A stretch of 64,000 bases of DNA, taken from NCBI RefSeq assembly GCF_040958095.1, contig NC_091172.1:5586029-5650028 (forward strand). The letters are read 5' to 3'. Source of the stretch: Procambarus clarkii (taxonomy: Eukaryota > Arthropoda > Malacostraca > Decapoda > Cambaridae). The translations under genes and the position numbers were made by a program. Under the pieces are notes generated by a model, which made no database searches, was not told the DNA's origin, and was given only the letters and a program-made list of their open reading frames with translations. Each line of letters starts with the position of its first letter. Within the stretch, counting starts at the first letter, position 1. Below are positions 31,537 to 41,569 of the stretch, in pieces.

Positions 31537-33076
31537 TTTTGCACGCGTGCTCGAGGAAGTTCTCCCTGGCCCAGCTGGGGTCACTGCCTGTAAAAGATGG
31601 GAACACTTCAGAGACGCTGTGTTCAACGCTGCCGTTTCCACCTTTGGCAAGAAGACCAGCAGGTCGGCAGACTGGTTCAAAGCTCACTCGGAAGAGATGA
31701 CACCTGTCATCGAAGAGAAGAGAAACGCCTTGGCAGTCTACAAAGCCTGCCCAAGTCAGCGCAACTTACAGATCCTTCGGGCCGTCCGCTGCAAAGTGCA
31801 GCAGAGCGCCAGGCGATGTGCCAACAACTATTGGCTCCAGCTCTGCTCTCAGATACAGACTGCAGCGGATACAGGCAATGTAAGGGGAATGTATGACGGC
31901 ATCAAGCAGGCCCTCGGCCCAATCCAGAGGAAGACCGCTCCACTGAAATCTGCCACTGGCGAGGGGATTCAGGACCAGACACTGCAGCTGAAGCGCTGGG
32001 TCGAGCAGTACTCTGAGCTATACACCAGGGACAATGTGGTCACCGAAGACGCCCTGAGCGCCATTGAAAGTCTGCCTGTGTTAATGGAGCTCGACAGCGA
32101 ACCTACCCTGGAAGAACTCAGCGATGCCCTAGACTCCCTTGCTTCTGGTAAAGCTCCTGGCAAAGATGACATTCCTGCTGAGACCTTGAAGTGCTGCAGA
32201 AGTAGCCTGCTCATGGAGCTGCATGAAATTCTCTGCCTCTGTTGGGAAGAAGGAGAGGTGCCACAGGACATGAGGGATGCCAACATCGTCACACTGTATA
32301 AGAATAAAGGTGACAGGGGCGACTGCAACAACTACCGTGGAATCTCCCTCCTCAGTATTGTCGGAAAGCAGTTTGCTCGAGTCGCATTGAAGAGGCTCCA
32401 AGTACTTGCAGAGAGAGTCTATCCAGAATCACAATGCGGATTCAGAGCTGACAGGTCCACCATCGACATGGTCTTTTCCCTCAGACAACTGCAGGAGAAA
32501 TGCAGGGACCAGAAGCAGCCACTCTTCGTAGCCTTCATAGATCTGACGAAGGCCTTCGACCTCATCAGCAGGGATGGCCTGTTCAAGATCCTCCCCAAGA
32601 TCGGATGCCCACCCAGGCTCCTCAGCATTATCAGATCTTTCCATGAGAACATGAGGGGCACCGTGGTCTTTGATGGCCTAACATCAGATGCCTTTGACAT
32701 CCGAAGTGGAGTAAAGCAGGGCTGCGTACTGGCTCCAACCCTGTTCGGGATTTTCTTCGCAGTTATGCTGCAGCACGCCTTCGGATCTGTCACGGAAGGC
32801 ATTTACCTCTGGACCAGGTCGGATGGAAAGCTCTTTAACCTCGCCAGGCTGAGAGCCAAGACGAAGGTTCGGCTGAGGTGTCTGCGAGACTTCCTTTTTG
32901 CCGACGACGCAGCAGTCACTGCCCACTCAGCCGAAGACCTCCAACGGCTCATGACCCGCTTCAGTGAGGCCTCTCGGGCTTTCGGACTCACCATCAGCCT
33001 GAAGAAAACACAAGTCATGGGACAAGCAGTGGACTCCCCACCTGACATCGGCATCTCCGATTCCAAACTGGAATAG
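31537..33076 (+). CDS. RTE LINE reverse transcriptase
   Basis: An open frame of just over 500 codons to the stop at 33074-33076. Linker, then GKAPGKDDIPAETL, ANIVTLYKNKGDRGDCNNYR, GISLLSIVGKQFARVALKRL, FVAFIDLTKAFDLISRDGL (palm A), SGVKQGCVLAPTLFGIFFAV and FLFADDAAVTAHSAEDLQRL (catalytic Asp-Asp). The early stop (Leu-Glu-stop) replaces the continuation VHDFVYLGSTISD, which follows in another frame, so the protein is truncated before the thumb/C-terminal domain. Confidence 0.88.
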
Positions 33077-33836
33077 TCGTTCACGACTTCGTGTACCTGG
33101 GCTCCACAATCTCTGACTCCCTCTCTCTTGATACGGAGTTAAACAAACGCATCGGTAAGGCATCTACTACCATGTCCAGACTGACAAAGAGAGTGTGGGC
33201 CAACAATAGGCTGACTGAGTATACTAAGATTCAGGTTTACAGAGCCTGTGTCCTGAGCACTCTCCTTTATGGCAGTGAGTCTTGGACACTCCGCGCCCAT
33301 CAGGAAAGACAGCTGAATGCCTACCACATGCGCTGCCTTCGACACATCTTGGACATCACCTGGCAGGACAAGGTGACAAACAACAACGTCTTGGGGAGAG
33401 CAAGAATCACCAGCATGTACACAATGCTGAAACAGAGACGAATGCGCTGACTCGGGCACGTTGTGCGAATGGGCGACGGCAGGATCCCCAAGGATCTCCT
33501 GTACGGAGAGCTGATGCAGGGAAAGCGTCCAACAGGCAAGCCCCAGCTACGGTACAAAGACGTATACAAGAGGGACCTGAAAGCCATGGACGTCGATCTT
33601 GCTATATGGGAGACACTGGCTGCAGACCGTTCAGTCTGTTCAAAGAGATCTCTTTTACACATAAGTTCGAGGAGTCACTTGCCAAGGAATCGGAGGCAAA
33701 GAGACAGAGAAAGAAAGCCGGTAGCCAGGAAGACAGACCAGAATCGGACTTCGTTTGTGCTCGGTGTGCGATGGACTGCCACTCTCGGATTGGCCTCATC
33801 AGTCACACCAGACGCTGCACCAGGATTGACAACTAG
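33077..33836 (+). pseudogene. RTE LINE C-terminal domain
   Basis: Frames 33091-33450 (VYLGSTISDSL, LLYGSESWTLRAHQERQL, LRHILDITWQDKV) and 33463-33640 (LGHVVRMGDGRIPKDLLYGE), then FVCARCAMDCHSRIGLISHT, a Cys/Cys/His/Cys-type finger, to the TAG at 33834-33836. A stop at about 33448 and a frameshift near 33630 break it. Confidence 0.83.
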
Positions 33837-33876
33837 GGCGCAACTCCAGTCTCCCGAGACTGAAGGAGCCTACTAT
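33837..33876 (+). other. RTE LINE 3' UTR end
   Basis: Short 3' UTR containing the hairpin-capable CAGTCTCCCGAGACTG. It ends at TACTATA, where LINE-6 copy g inserted. Confidence 0.7.
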
Positions 33877-35218
33877 ACCCACTCCCTACAATACCTCAAA
33901 TCCTACCTTACTGACAGGCTCCAATATGTTTCTGTGAATAATACAATTTCTCCCACCCTACCCATCAACATTGGTGTTCCCCAGGGCAGCATACTTGGCC
34001 CTCTCCTCTTTCTCATCTACATTAATGACCTTCCAAATGCCTCCCAACACCTCAAACCAATTCTATTTGCTGACGACACAACCTTCATTTACTCCAGTCC
34101 TGATCCCCTTGCTCTAAATGCCACAGTAAATACTGAGCTAAATAAAGTCCATCTTTGGCTAACTGCCAACAAACTCACCCTTAACATTGACAAAACCTTT
34201 TATATTCTGTTTGGCAATAAATCCTCTAATCAAATAAATCTCAAAATAAACAATACCCAAATTTGTAACAAATTAGATGGCAAATTCCTTGGCATTCTCA
34301 TTGACCACAAGCTTAATTTCCAGGGACACATTCTAAATATATCAAAAAAAGTTTCAAAAACTGTGGGCATTCTTTCTAAGATCAGATATTATGTACCACG
34401 CCCTGCCCTGGTGACTCTCTATTACTCCCTTATCTATCCATATCTCAACTATGGTATTTGTGCTTGGGGCTCTACTACCCAAAATCACTTACGTCCTCTA
34501 ATTACTCAACACAAAGCTGCTATTAGGACAATATCCAATTCTGGCCCCAGACATCACTCGGTACCCCTACTTAAATCTCTGAATATGTTAGACATTAAGT
34601 CACTGCACATTCTCTCATGTGTATTATACATATATAAAACGCTAAACTATAATGCCAATCCTGATCTCAAAAGCTTCATAGAAGGTTGTATCAGAACCCA
34701 TGAGCATCACACCAGAAATAAATACAGTTTTGATATTCCTAGAGTACGACTTAATCAAACTAGAAATGCTCTACAAATCAAGGGGCCCAGAATGTGGAAT
34801 GACCTTCCCAACCATGTTAAAGACTGTACCTCTCTCAACCAGTTTAAGTTAAAAGCGAAGCTATACCTAATAAATTCCCTGTAACCTACCTTACCCTTCT
34901 ATTGTCAACCAATGTCTGTTTTTTTCTTTAAAGAGCGCTGTTTGTCGACATAATTGTATTTGTGCTGCTTTTTCATCTATGTTTTCATTTCTTGTTTTCA
35001 TTCTACTCATTATGCTCAATTAGTATTAAGCTTGTCATTTAAGTTTATCATGCCCGAAACGCTTTGCGTAATAGTGGCTTTAGGCATTGTATGTACTAGC
35101 TCTACCTATAAGTCAACCAATCCTTGTAAATATTTATTGTATGTATGTACCTTACCTAAATAAAATTGTATTGTATTGTATTGTATTGTATTGTATTGTA
35201 TTGTATTGTATTGTATTG
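33877..35218 (+). mobile_element. LINE-6 copy g, best-preserved RT half
   Basis: 5'-truncated CR1/Rex1-like LINE with a 6-bp duplication TACTAT (33871-33876, 35219-35224). The open frame from about 33878 to 34884 is continuous: [68 protein letters not shown], ending KLYLINSL. Then the 3' UTR with type A tail (stem ACGC-TTT-GCGT near 35060) and a (TATTG)n terminal simple repeat at 35165-35220. No internal stop, so a fairly young copy. Confidence 0.9.
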
Positions 35219-35220
35219 TA
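35165..35220. repeat. (ATTGT)n microsatellite
   Basis: About eleven units of TATTG at the LINE-6 3' end; likely the element's terminal repeat. Confidence 0.93.
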
Positions 35221-35238
35221 CTATTACAAGAGGAGACA

Positions 35239-35568
35239 TGATAACCACCTACAAAATTCTCAGGGGAATTGACAGGGTGGACAAAGACAAAATCTTCAGC
35301 ACGAGAGGGACACGAACAAGGGGACACAGGTGGAAACTTAGTACCCGGATGAGCCACAGAGACGTTAGAAAGAATTTTTTCAGTGTCAGAGTAGTTAATA
35401 AATGGAATGCACTAGGAAGTGATGTGGTGGAGGCTGACTCCATACACAGTTTCAAATGTAGATATGATAGAGCCCAGTAGGCTCAAGAATGTGTACACCA
35501 GTTGATTGACAGTTGAGTGGCGGGACCAAAGAGCCAAAGCTCAACCCCCGCAAGCACAATTAGGTGAG
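35239..35568 (+). pseudogene. LINE-2 copy b, right part (C-terminus and 3' tail)
   Basis: Resumes LINE-2b after the RTE composite: [60 protein letters not shown], stop near 35480. The 3' tail ends CACAATTAGGTGAG. Then TACAAG, the duplication shared with 28077. Confidence 0.88.
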
Positions 35569-35574
35569 TACAAG

Positions 35575-36205
35575 GTTTTGTTGAAGCTCTTCGTGTACTG
35601 CTGCTCTCAGATTGCTCATTGACAATCCAAGGTTACACTCAAAGTTTTTTCCTTTAAAGGCAGATTCTTTGGCTAACTTATCAGCTCTATCATGCATTCG
35701 GAGGACAACATAAGATGGAGACCACATGAAATGGACTTTGTTACCATCATTAATAATTTAGTTATATTTGTGTTTAGCTTCGGACACGAGCATGTTACAG
35801 TTATGTCTTAAAGAGTTGAAAGCATTTAAGGATGATAAAGAGTCACTTACAATTAATGTATCAAGTTTGGAGACTTGTACACATTTCACACATACATACA
35901 TTTCACGCACACTTGTACACATAACTCAGTCGATTAAGGCAGCGTCCGGGATGCTCTCGGACGTAGGTTCGAATCCTCGTCACGGCCCTTGTGGATTTGA
36001 ACATACATTTCAGTGCAAGGATCAAGGCAAATAGTTCGGTCTGAAGTGTAGAGGCCCATTTGTTTATACGGACTCCCCACTCAAATTATAAGCCATCGCC
36101 CATTGTCAGGACAACTGCACTTCCAGCTGCACCCGTGGTGCAGTGTAGGGAACCATCAGTGTATATGATTTGAGAGAGAGGAGAGGAGATGCTCTCTCTG
36201 TGGAC
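35575..36205 (-). pseudogene. I-clade LINE copy a: RNase H region
   Basis: Minus strand. IIYTDGSLHCTTGAAGSAVV (Asp), WASTLQTELFALILALK (Glu), LIVSDSLSSLNAFN (Asp), then WSPSYVVLRMHDRADKLAKE where the usual His of SPSH is Tyr. Continues into SMSNLRAAVHEELQQNL, which joins VDLRQ at 28082. Split by a 95-bp SINE at 35906-36000. Has an in-frame stop near 36085. Confidence 0.85.
35906..36000 (+). mobile_element. very short tRNA-derived SINE (family 2)
   Basis: 95 bp flanked by a perfect 12-bp duplication ACATACATTTCA (35894-35905, 36001-36012). A-box-like TAACTCAGTCGATTAAGG, stem GTCCG/CGGAC, B box GGTTCGAATCC, then a tail of about 20 nt. Relatives at 43850-43925 and 44008-44180. Confidence 0.82.
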
Positions 36206-36590
36206 AGAGCATCAATATAAAATAAAATAAAATAAAATAAAATGTTTATTTAGGTAAGGTACATACATACAATAAATTTTTACAAAGATTGGTTGACTTA
36301 TAGGTAGAGCTAGTACATACAATGCCTAAAGCCACTATTACGCAAAGCGTTTCGGGCATGATAAACTTAAATGACAAGCTTAATACTAATTGAGCATAAT
36401 GAGTAGAATGAAAACAAGAAATGAAAACATAGATGAAAAAGCAGCACAAATACAATTAAGTCGACAAACAGCGCTCATTAAAGAAAAACAGACATTGGTT
36501 GACAATAGAAGGGTAAGGTAGGTTACAGGGAATTTATTAGGTATAGCTTCGTTTTTAACTTAAACTGGTTGAGAGAGGTACAGTCTTTAA
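36206..36590 (-). pseudogene. LINE-6 copy e, 3' tail only
   Basis: (AAAAT)n then antisense type A tail (stem ACGC-TTT-GCGT) and the last codons of the LINE-6 ORF. Joins a + strand copy after a short CAGTCTTTAAG repeat (36580-36615). Confidence 0.83.
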
Positions 36591-36611
36591 GTCTTTAAGT
36601 ACAGTCTTTAA

Positions 36612-37254
36612 GTACAGTCTGCTATTAGGACAATATCCAATTCTGGCCCCAGACATCACTCGGTACCCCTACTCAAATCCCTGAATATGTTAGACATATA
36701 CATTAAGTCACTGCACATTCTCTCATGTGTACTATACATATACAAAACGCTAAACTGTAATGCCAATCCTGATCTCAAAAGCTTCATAGAAGGTTGTAAC
36801 AGAACCCATGAGCACCACACCAGAAATAAATACAGTTTTGATATTCCTAGAGTACGACTTAATCAAACCAGAAATGCTGTACAAATCAAGGGGCCCAGAA
36901 TGTGGAATGACCTTCCCAACCATGTTAAAGACTGTACCTCTCTCAACCAGTTTAAGTTAAAAACGAAGCTATACCTAATAAATTCCCTGTAACCTACCTT
37001 ACCCCTCTATTGTCAACCCATGTATGTTTTTTTTTTTTTTGTTTTTTTTTTTCTTTTCAAATCAACGCTGTTTTAATGTAATTTTCTGTAATAATTTGTA
37101 ATTGTATTTGTGCTGTTTTTTCAACAATGTTCCCCCCTCTTTTACCTCTATTTTTATTTGTACTCAACGCATTTTTTTCTTTTTACCCATTAGTTTTAAG
37201 CTTTAGTCAGTAGTGTTTTTTCCTGCCCGAAACGCTTTGCGTAATAGTGGCTTT
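36612..37254 (+). pseudogene. LINE-6 copy f, C-terminus and 3' UTR
   Basis: The + frame 36687-36992 encodes LINE-6 C-terminal 101 residues (ending KLYLINSL), then the 3' UTR to GCCCGAAACGCTTTGCGTAA and (TAAA)n. Opposite orientation to its neighbours. Confidence 0.85.
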
Positions 37255-37257
37255 AAA

Positions 37258-38232
37258 TAAATAAATAAATAAATATGTTTATTCAGGTAAGGTACATACA
37301 TACAAGTGATGTTACATTAATGGATTGATATATAGATAGAGCTAGTACATACAATGCCTAAAGCCACTATTACGCAATGCGTTTCGGGCAAGAAAAACAT
37401 TAATAACTAGAACTTATTACTAATTGAGCATAAAGAATAAAAAATGTTGAAAACAAATACAAATAAAGATAAAAAAAAAGGGGGAACATGACTGAAAAAG
37501 CAGCACAAATACAATAGGTTGACAAACAGTGTTGATTAAAAAAAAAAAATAATAATAATAAAATAAAATAACAGACATGGGTTGACAATAAAGGAGTGAG
37601 GTGGGTTACAGGGAATTTATTAGGTAGTGTTTAGTTTTTATCTTAAACTGGTTGAGAGAGGTACAGTCTTTAACATGGTTGGGAAGGTCATTCCACATTC
37701 TGGGCCCCTTGATTTGTAGAGCATTTCTAGTTTGATTAAGTCGTACTCTAGGAATATCAAAACTGTATTTATTCCTGGTGTGGTGCTCATGGGTTCTGTT
37801 ACAACCTTCAATGAAGCTTTTGAGGTCAGGATTGGCATTACAGTTCAGTGTTTTATATATGTATAAGACACAAGAGAGAATGTGCAGTGACTTAATATCT
37901 AACATATTCAGAGATTTGAGTAAGGGTACCGAGTGATGTCTGGGGCCAGAGTTGGATATTGTCCTAATAGCAGCTTTGTGTTGGGTAATGAGAGGACGTA
38001 AATGATTTTGGGTAGTAGAACCCCAAGCACAAATACCATAGTTGAGGTATGGATAGATGAGGGAGTAATAGAGAGTAACCAGGGCAGGGCGGGGTACATA
38101 ATATCTGATCTTAGAAAGAATGCCAACAGTTTTTGAAACTTTTTTTGATATATTTAGAATGTGACCCTGGAAATTCAGCTTGTGGTCGATGAGAACGCCA
38201 AGGAATTTGCCATCTAATTTGTTACAAATTTG
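37258..38232 (-). pseudogene. LINE-6 copy c
   Basis: Antisense type A tail (stem ACGC-ATT-GCGT near 37375), then the ORF end 37606-37905 and upstream codons with a frameshift. Ends at TTACAAATTTGGGCATTG, where short homology joins a + strand type A tail. Confidence 0.85.
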
Positions 38233-38342
38233 GGCATTGTATGTACTAGCTCTTATCTATAAAGCCAACAAACTTTGTAAAATCTCTTTATGTATGTACC
38301 TTTGCCTAAATAAAAATTATTATTATTATTATTATTATTATT
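38233..38342 (+). repeat. LINE-6 type A tail fragment with (ATT)n
   Basis: GGCATTGTATGTACTAGCTC through GCCTAAATAAAAATTATT and an ATT microsatellite. Same tail as the ends of copy b. Confidence 0.8.
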
Positions 38343-39312
38343 ATAACATGGTTGGGAAGGTCATTCCACATTCTGGGCCCCTTGATTTGTAGAGCATTTC
38401 TAGTTTGATTAAGTCGTACTCTAGGAATATCAAAACTGTATTTATTTCTGGTGTGGTGCTCATGGGTTCTGTTACAACCTTCTATGAAGCTTTTGAGATC
38501 AGGATTGGCATTATAGTTTAGCGTTTTATATATGTATAATACACATGAGAGAATGTGCAGTGACTTAATGTCTAACATATTCAGAGATTTGAGTAGGGGT
38601 ACCGAGTGATGTCTGGGGCCAGAGTTGGATATTGTCCTAATAGCAGCTTTGTGTTGAGTAATTAGAGGACGTAAGTGATTTTGGGTAGTAGAGCCCCAAG
38701 CACAAATACCATAGTTGAGATATGGATAGATAAGGGAGTAATAGAGAGTCACCAGGGCAGGGCGTGTTACATAATATTTGATCTTAGAAAGAATGCCCAC
38801 AGTTTTTGAAACTTTTTTTGATATATTTAGAATGTGTCCCTGGAAATTCAGCTTGTGGTCAATGAGAATGCCAAGGAATTTGCCATCTAATTTGTTACAA
38901 ATTTGGGTATTGTTTATTTTGAGATTTATTTGACTAGAGGATTTATTGCCAAACAGAATATACAAAGTTTTGTCAATGTTAAGGGAGAGTTTGTTGGCAG
39001 TTAGCCAAAGATGGACTTTATTTAGCTCAGTATTTACTGTGGCATTTAGAGCAAGGGGGTCAGGACTGGAGTAAATGAAGGTTGTGTCGTCAGCAAATAG
39101 AATTGGTTTGAGGTGTTGGGAGGCATTTGGAAGGTCATTAATGTAGATGAGAAAGAGGAGAGGGCCAAGTATGCTGCCCTGAGGAACACCAATGTTGATG
39201 GGTAGGGTGGGAGAAATTGTATTATTCACAGAAACATATTGGAGCCTGTCAGTAAGGTAGGATTTGAGGTATTGTAGGGAGTGTCCTCTGACTCCATAAT
39301 GATGTAATTTAA
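38343..39312 (-). pseudogene. LINE-6 copy d, long open RT
   Basis: A minus-strand ORF of 430 codons (38306-39598), of which 38343-39312 is LINE-6: [71 protein letters not shown]. It stops at LPNHV, where the (ATT)n tail is fused, so its own 3' end is missing. Confidence 0.87.
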
Positions 39313-39479
39313 GAGAAAAATTTAAGAGAATATGGCTTAAGGCGTTGAGCTTTGCCTCAAGACGAAGCTTGGGCTGATCTCTAATTTGTTTCTTGGGTGG
39401 AAAGGGAGGGATTAAAATTGGAAAGGGTGTAATCTCCCACGGTGCAGGAAAGTGCGGCTGAGAAATGTTGACTAAACCA
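39313..39479. other. unassigned sequence
   Basis: Between LINE-6 copy d and the fold-back. Nothing recognised. Confidence 0.4.
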
Positions 39480-39609
39480 CACACTAGAAAGTGAAGAAAC
39501 AACGACGTTTCGGTCCGTCTTGGACCATTATTAAGTCGATTGTGAATCGACTTGATAATGGTCCAGGATGGACGACCAACACGTCGTCGTCTCTTCACTT
39601 TCTAGTGTG
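39480..39609. repeat. fold-back element
   Basis: Imperfect palindrome with about 62-bp arms. CACACTAGAAAGTGAAGA starts one arm and its complement ends the other; the centre is AAGTCGATT-gtg-AATCGACTT. The arms contain ACGACGTTTCGGTCCGTCTT versus its complement with small differences. Resembles a terminal-inverted-repeat-only DNA transposon remnant. Confidence 0.85.
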
Positions 39610-39611
39610 CA

Positions 39612-39800
39612 TTTACGAAGTTCCCTATTGCGGCTTTAACCCATGGAGCCGCCTACCCGCCAAAGCCGTCGCTGTCAAAACTCTGTTAACTTTAAAAGTC
39701 CAACTGGAAAAAATCATCAAGGCAAAAGGCGGGATCTTTGACAAGCCGCCGGCTTTCTGTCCTCGTCAAGGCCACTAGTGTTAGTGTCCCTCAGGTAAAT
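39612..39800 (+). pseudogene. LINE-7 C-terminal fragment
   Basis: Encodes NPWSRLPAKAVAVKTLLTLK and VQLEKIIKAKGGIFDKPPAF, then 3' UTR GTGTCCCTCAGGTAAATTCA. Homologous to 42920-43150. Resembles the INPWNxLP C-terminus of CR1/Jockey-type RT proteins. Confidence 0.6.
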
Positions 39801-40130
39801 TCAAGTACCTGGCTGGAGTTATTGTTGTGCATGATGGGCTCTCGCTTGACTGTTATTGTTGTGGTAAGTGGCAGATCAGCTGTGACTCACATGTTTACAG
39901 GTCGGTGTAATGTACTCTCGGTCAACCTTAACAACGTCTGGACATCTCTGATTGATTGATGATTGATTACGATTAAGCCACCCAAAAGGTGGCACGGGCA
40001 TGAATAGCTTGTAAGTAGTGGGCCTTTTGAGTCATCACCAGTGTCAATAGAGGACATCTCTGTCTGGTTGGCACTTTTATTCAACGGTCAAGACGCCTGG
40101 CGCACATATCACCTTTGGGTCACAGGATAA
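39801..40130. other. unassigned interspersed sequence
   Basis: Contains a GATTGATTGATGATTGATTA microsatellite-like stretch (about 39948-39970) followed by AAGCCACCCAAAAGGTGGCA, a short hairpin (GCCACC/GGTGGC). Family not identified. Confidence 0.4.
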
Positions 40131-40268
40131 GTTAAATTAAATTAAATTTTTTATTCAGGTAACAGTACACACATAGAAGAGGAGTTACAAACATAAAGTT
40201 GGATTTATAGATAGAGCTAGCACATACAATACCTAAAGCCACTAATACGCACAATACGCACAATAATA
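40131..40268 (-). repeat. degenerate LINE-6-like 3' tail
   Basis: Antisense TTTTTTATTCAGGTAACAGT, GCTAGCACATACAATACCTA, AAGCCACTAATACGC. Continues as CGTTTCAGGC at 40541 after a SINE. Confidence 0.65.
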
Positions 40269-40540
40269 AGGGGCTGGTGGTTGAGCGGAGAGCACGCTGG
40301 ACGCATGATCCTGTGGTCCCGGGCTCGATCCCGGGCGTTGGCGGGAAACAATGGGCAGAGTTTCTTTCACCCTAATGCTCCTGTTACCTAGCAGTAAATA
40401 GGTACCTGGGAGTTAGTCAGCTGTCACGGGCTGCTTCCTGGGATGTGTGTGTGGTTTGGGGGAAAAAAAAGTAGTAACGCTTGAGAGGCGGGCCGAAAGA
40501 GCAGAGCTCAACCCCCACAAGCACAACTAGGTGAATACAG
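40269..40540 (+). mobile_element. tRNA-derived SINE with LINE-2 tail (tail type B)
   Basis: The head has GTTGAGCGGAGAGCACGCTG and B box GGCTCGATCCC, with the same body as other SINEs (GGGCAGAGTTTCTTTCACCC, ACCTAGCAGTAAATAGGTAC, GTCACGGGCTGCTTCCTGG). The last part is different: CGGGCCGAAAGAGCAGAGCT, CAACCCCCACAAGCACAACT, AGGTGAATACAG. This end matches the 3' end of LINE-2 at 35517-35568. Confidence 0.88.
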
Positions 40541-41083
40541 CGTTTCAGGCGAAAGTTTATAGATTTTGAACATTTTCTGGCTGGTATTCCCGGCGGGGTG
40601 ACGGTGTTCGGCGCCGGCTTGGCTGAGAGGTGCCGGGAGTTGGTGGGTCTTGGTAGGTTTCTGATGTGCCCTCAGCCGTGGTGGGCGGCTGGCTTCTGCT
40701 CTGCCGGAGGGCACTGGATGACTTTTTCCATTTTTAGTTTGGGGTCGAGTTTTTGGTTTTGCTATCCAGTGTTCTCTTTGTGGGGTGGTGCTCGTCACCC
40801 TGAGGGACTCTTGGGGGCTCCCCAATCATGTGTTTATTGGCCGCGAGGCAAATTAATTTCCGCTGATAGGCAACATCCATTTCACCATTTGGCTTTGCGA
40901 TTCACCCTTCATGGGTATGGCAGGGTGCATTCAACCCCACTATCATTGTCACCCCTAAATCAACAACAACAACAACATGTACTCTCTTATTTTCTGTTTG
41001 ATTTAGCTTTAGTTGATTATGCAATTTGCTTATTGTTATAGTGAATAGAAAGTGCTTAAACTGTATATATGTATTGTATATTA
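40541..41083. other. unassigned sequence
   Basis: GC-rich stretch 40590-40860 without a convincing ORF; a (CAA)n run at 40961-40978 and a T-run before 41100. May be a retroelement 3' region; not identified. Confidence 0.4.
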
Positions 41084-41405
41084 TGTTTTTTTTTTTTTTT
41101 TAGTTCATTTATTATGCACCCCATACCCATCTTGTGGGCGGTAGTGGAAAGGGTTACAGAGGCACATAATGGGCTCAGGGACTGAACCCCACAATTCATT
41201 TAGCTAAGCAAGTTACAATCTTGATGAGCTAGTTACAAAATTCAATATAAGTCGTCACATCAACAATGGGTTCGAGATCGACCTCAAGTACAGGTTCTAA
41301 ATTAAGCAACTGACATATGTGGAGAGCTAGTGTCACAATTGATATGTTTGTCCTGCACACCGCCCCCCCATCCAGTGGGCAGCGGTGGATAGGTTACAAT
41401 CACTC
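41084..41405 (-). repeat. I-clade LINE 3' UTR fragment
   Basis: Antisense poly-A (T-run), TTTAGTTCATTTATTATGCA, CCCATACCCATCTTGTGGGC, to TGGATAGGTTACAATCAC. Nearly identical to 27390-27700. Faces copy c at 41570, making an inverted pair. Confidence 0.85.
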
Positions 41406-41569
41406 GGTTATATTATATGGCATGGTATTATTGTGGGATGTAACTGCTGTAATTATTTGATTAAAAATAATAATTTTATTATGTGGATTCCATCTCATGT
41501 TGGTCTCCGAATGCATAATAAGGGCTGGTGAGTTAGCAAAAGAATCTGCTTTTAATTAAAGGATAAATT

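Larger units (their letters stand above)
28434..35227 (+). mobile_element. RTE-type LINE, nearly full length, with nested insertions
   Basis: Bounded by an 11-bp duplication AAGAGGAGACA (28423-28433 and 35228-35238). GC-rich 5' UTR (28434-28670 and about 30000-30450), AP endonuclease (about 30455-31399), RT (31537-33076) and a C-terminal region ending in a zinc-finger-like Cys/His motif (to 33836). Interrupted by an I-clade LINE (28677-29999), a LINE tail (31400-31536) and LINE-6 (33877-35218). Frameshifts and stops in all parts show it is no longer active. The GTWNVRTL endonuclease start and overall layout are RTE-like ('craniofacial development protein 2-like' in gene models). Confidence 0.85.
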
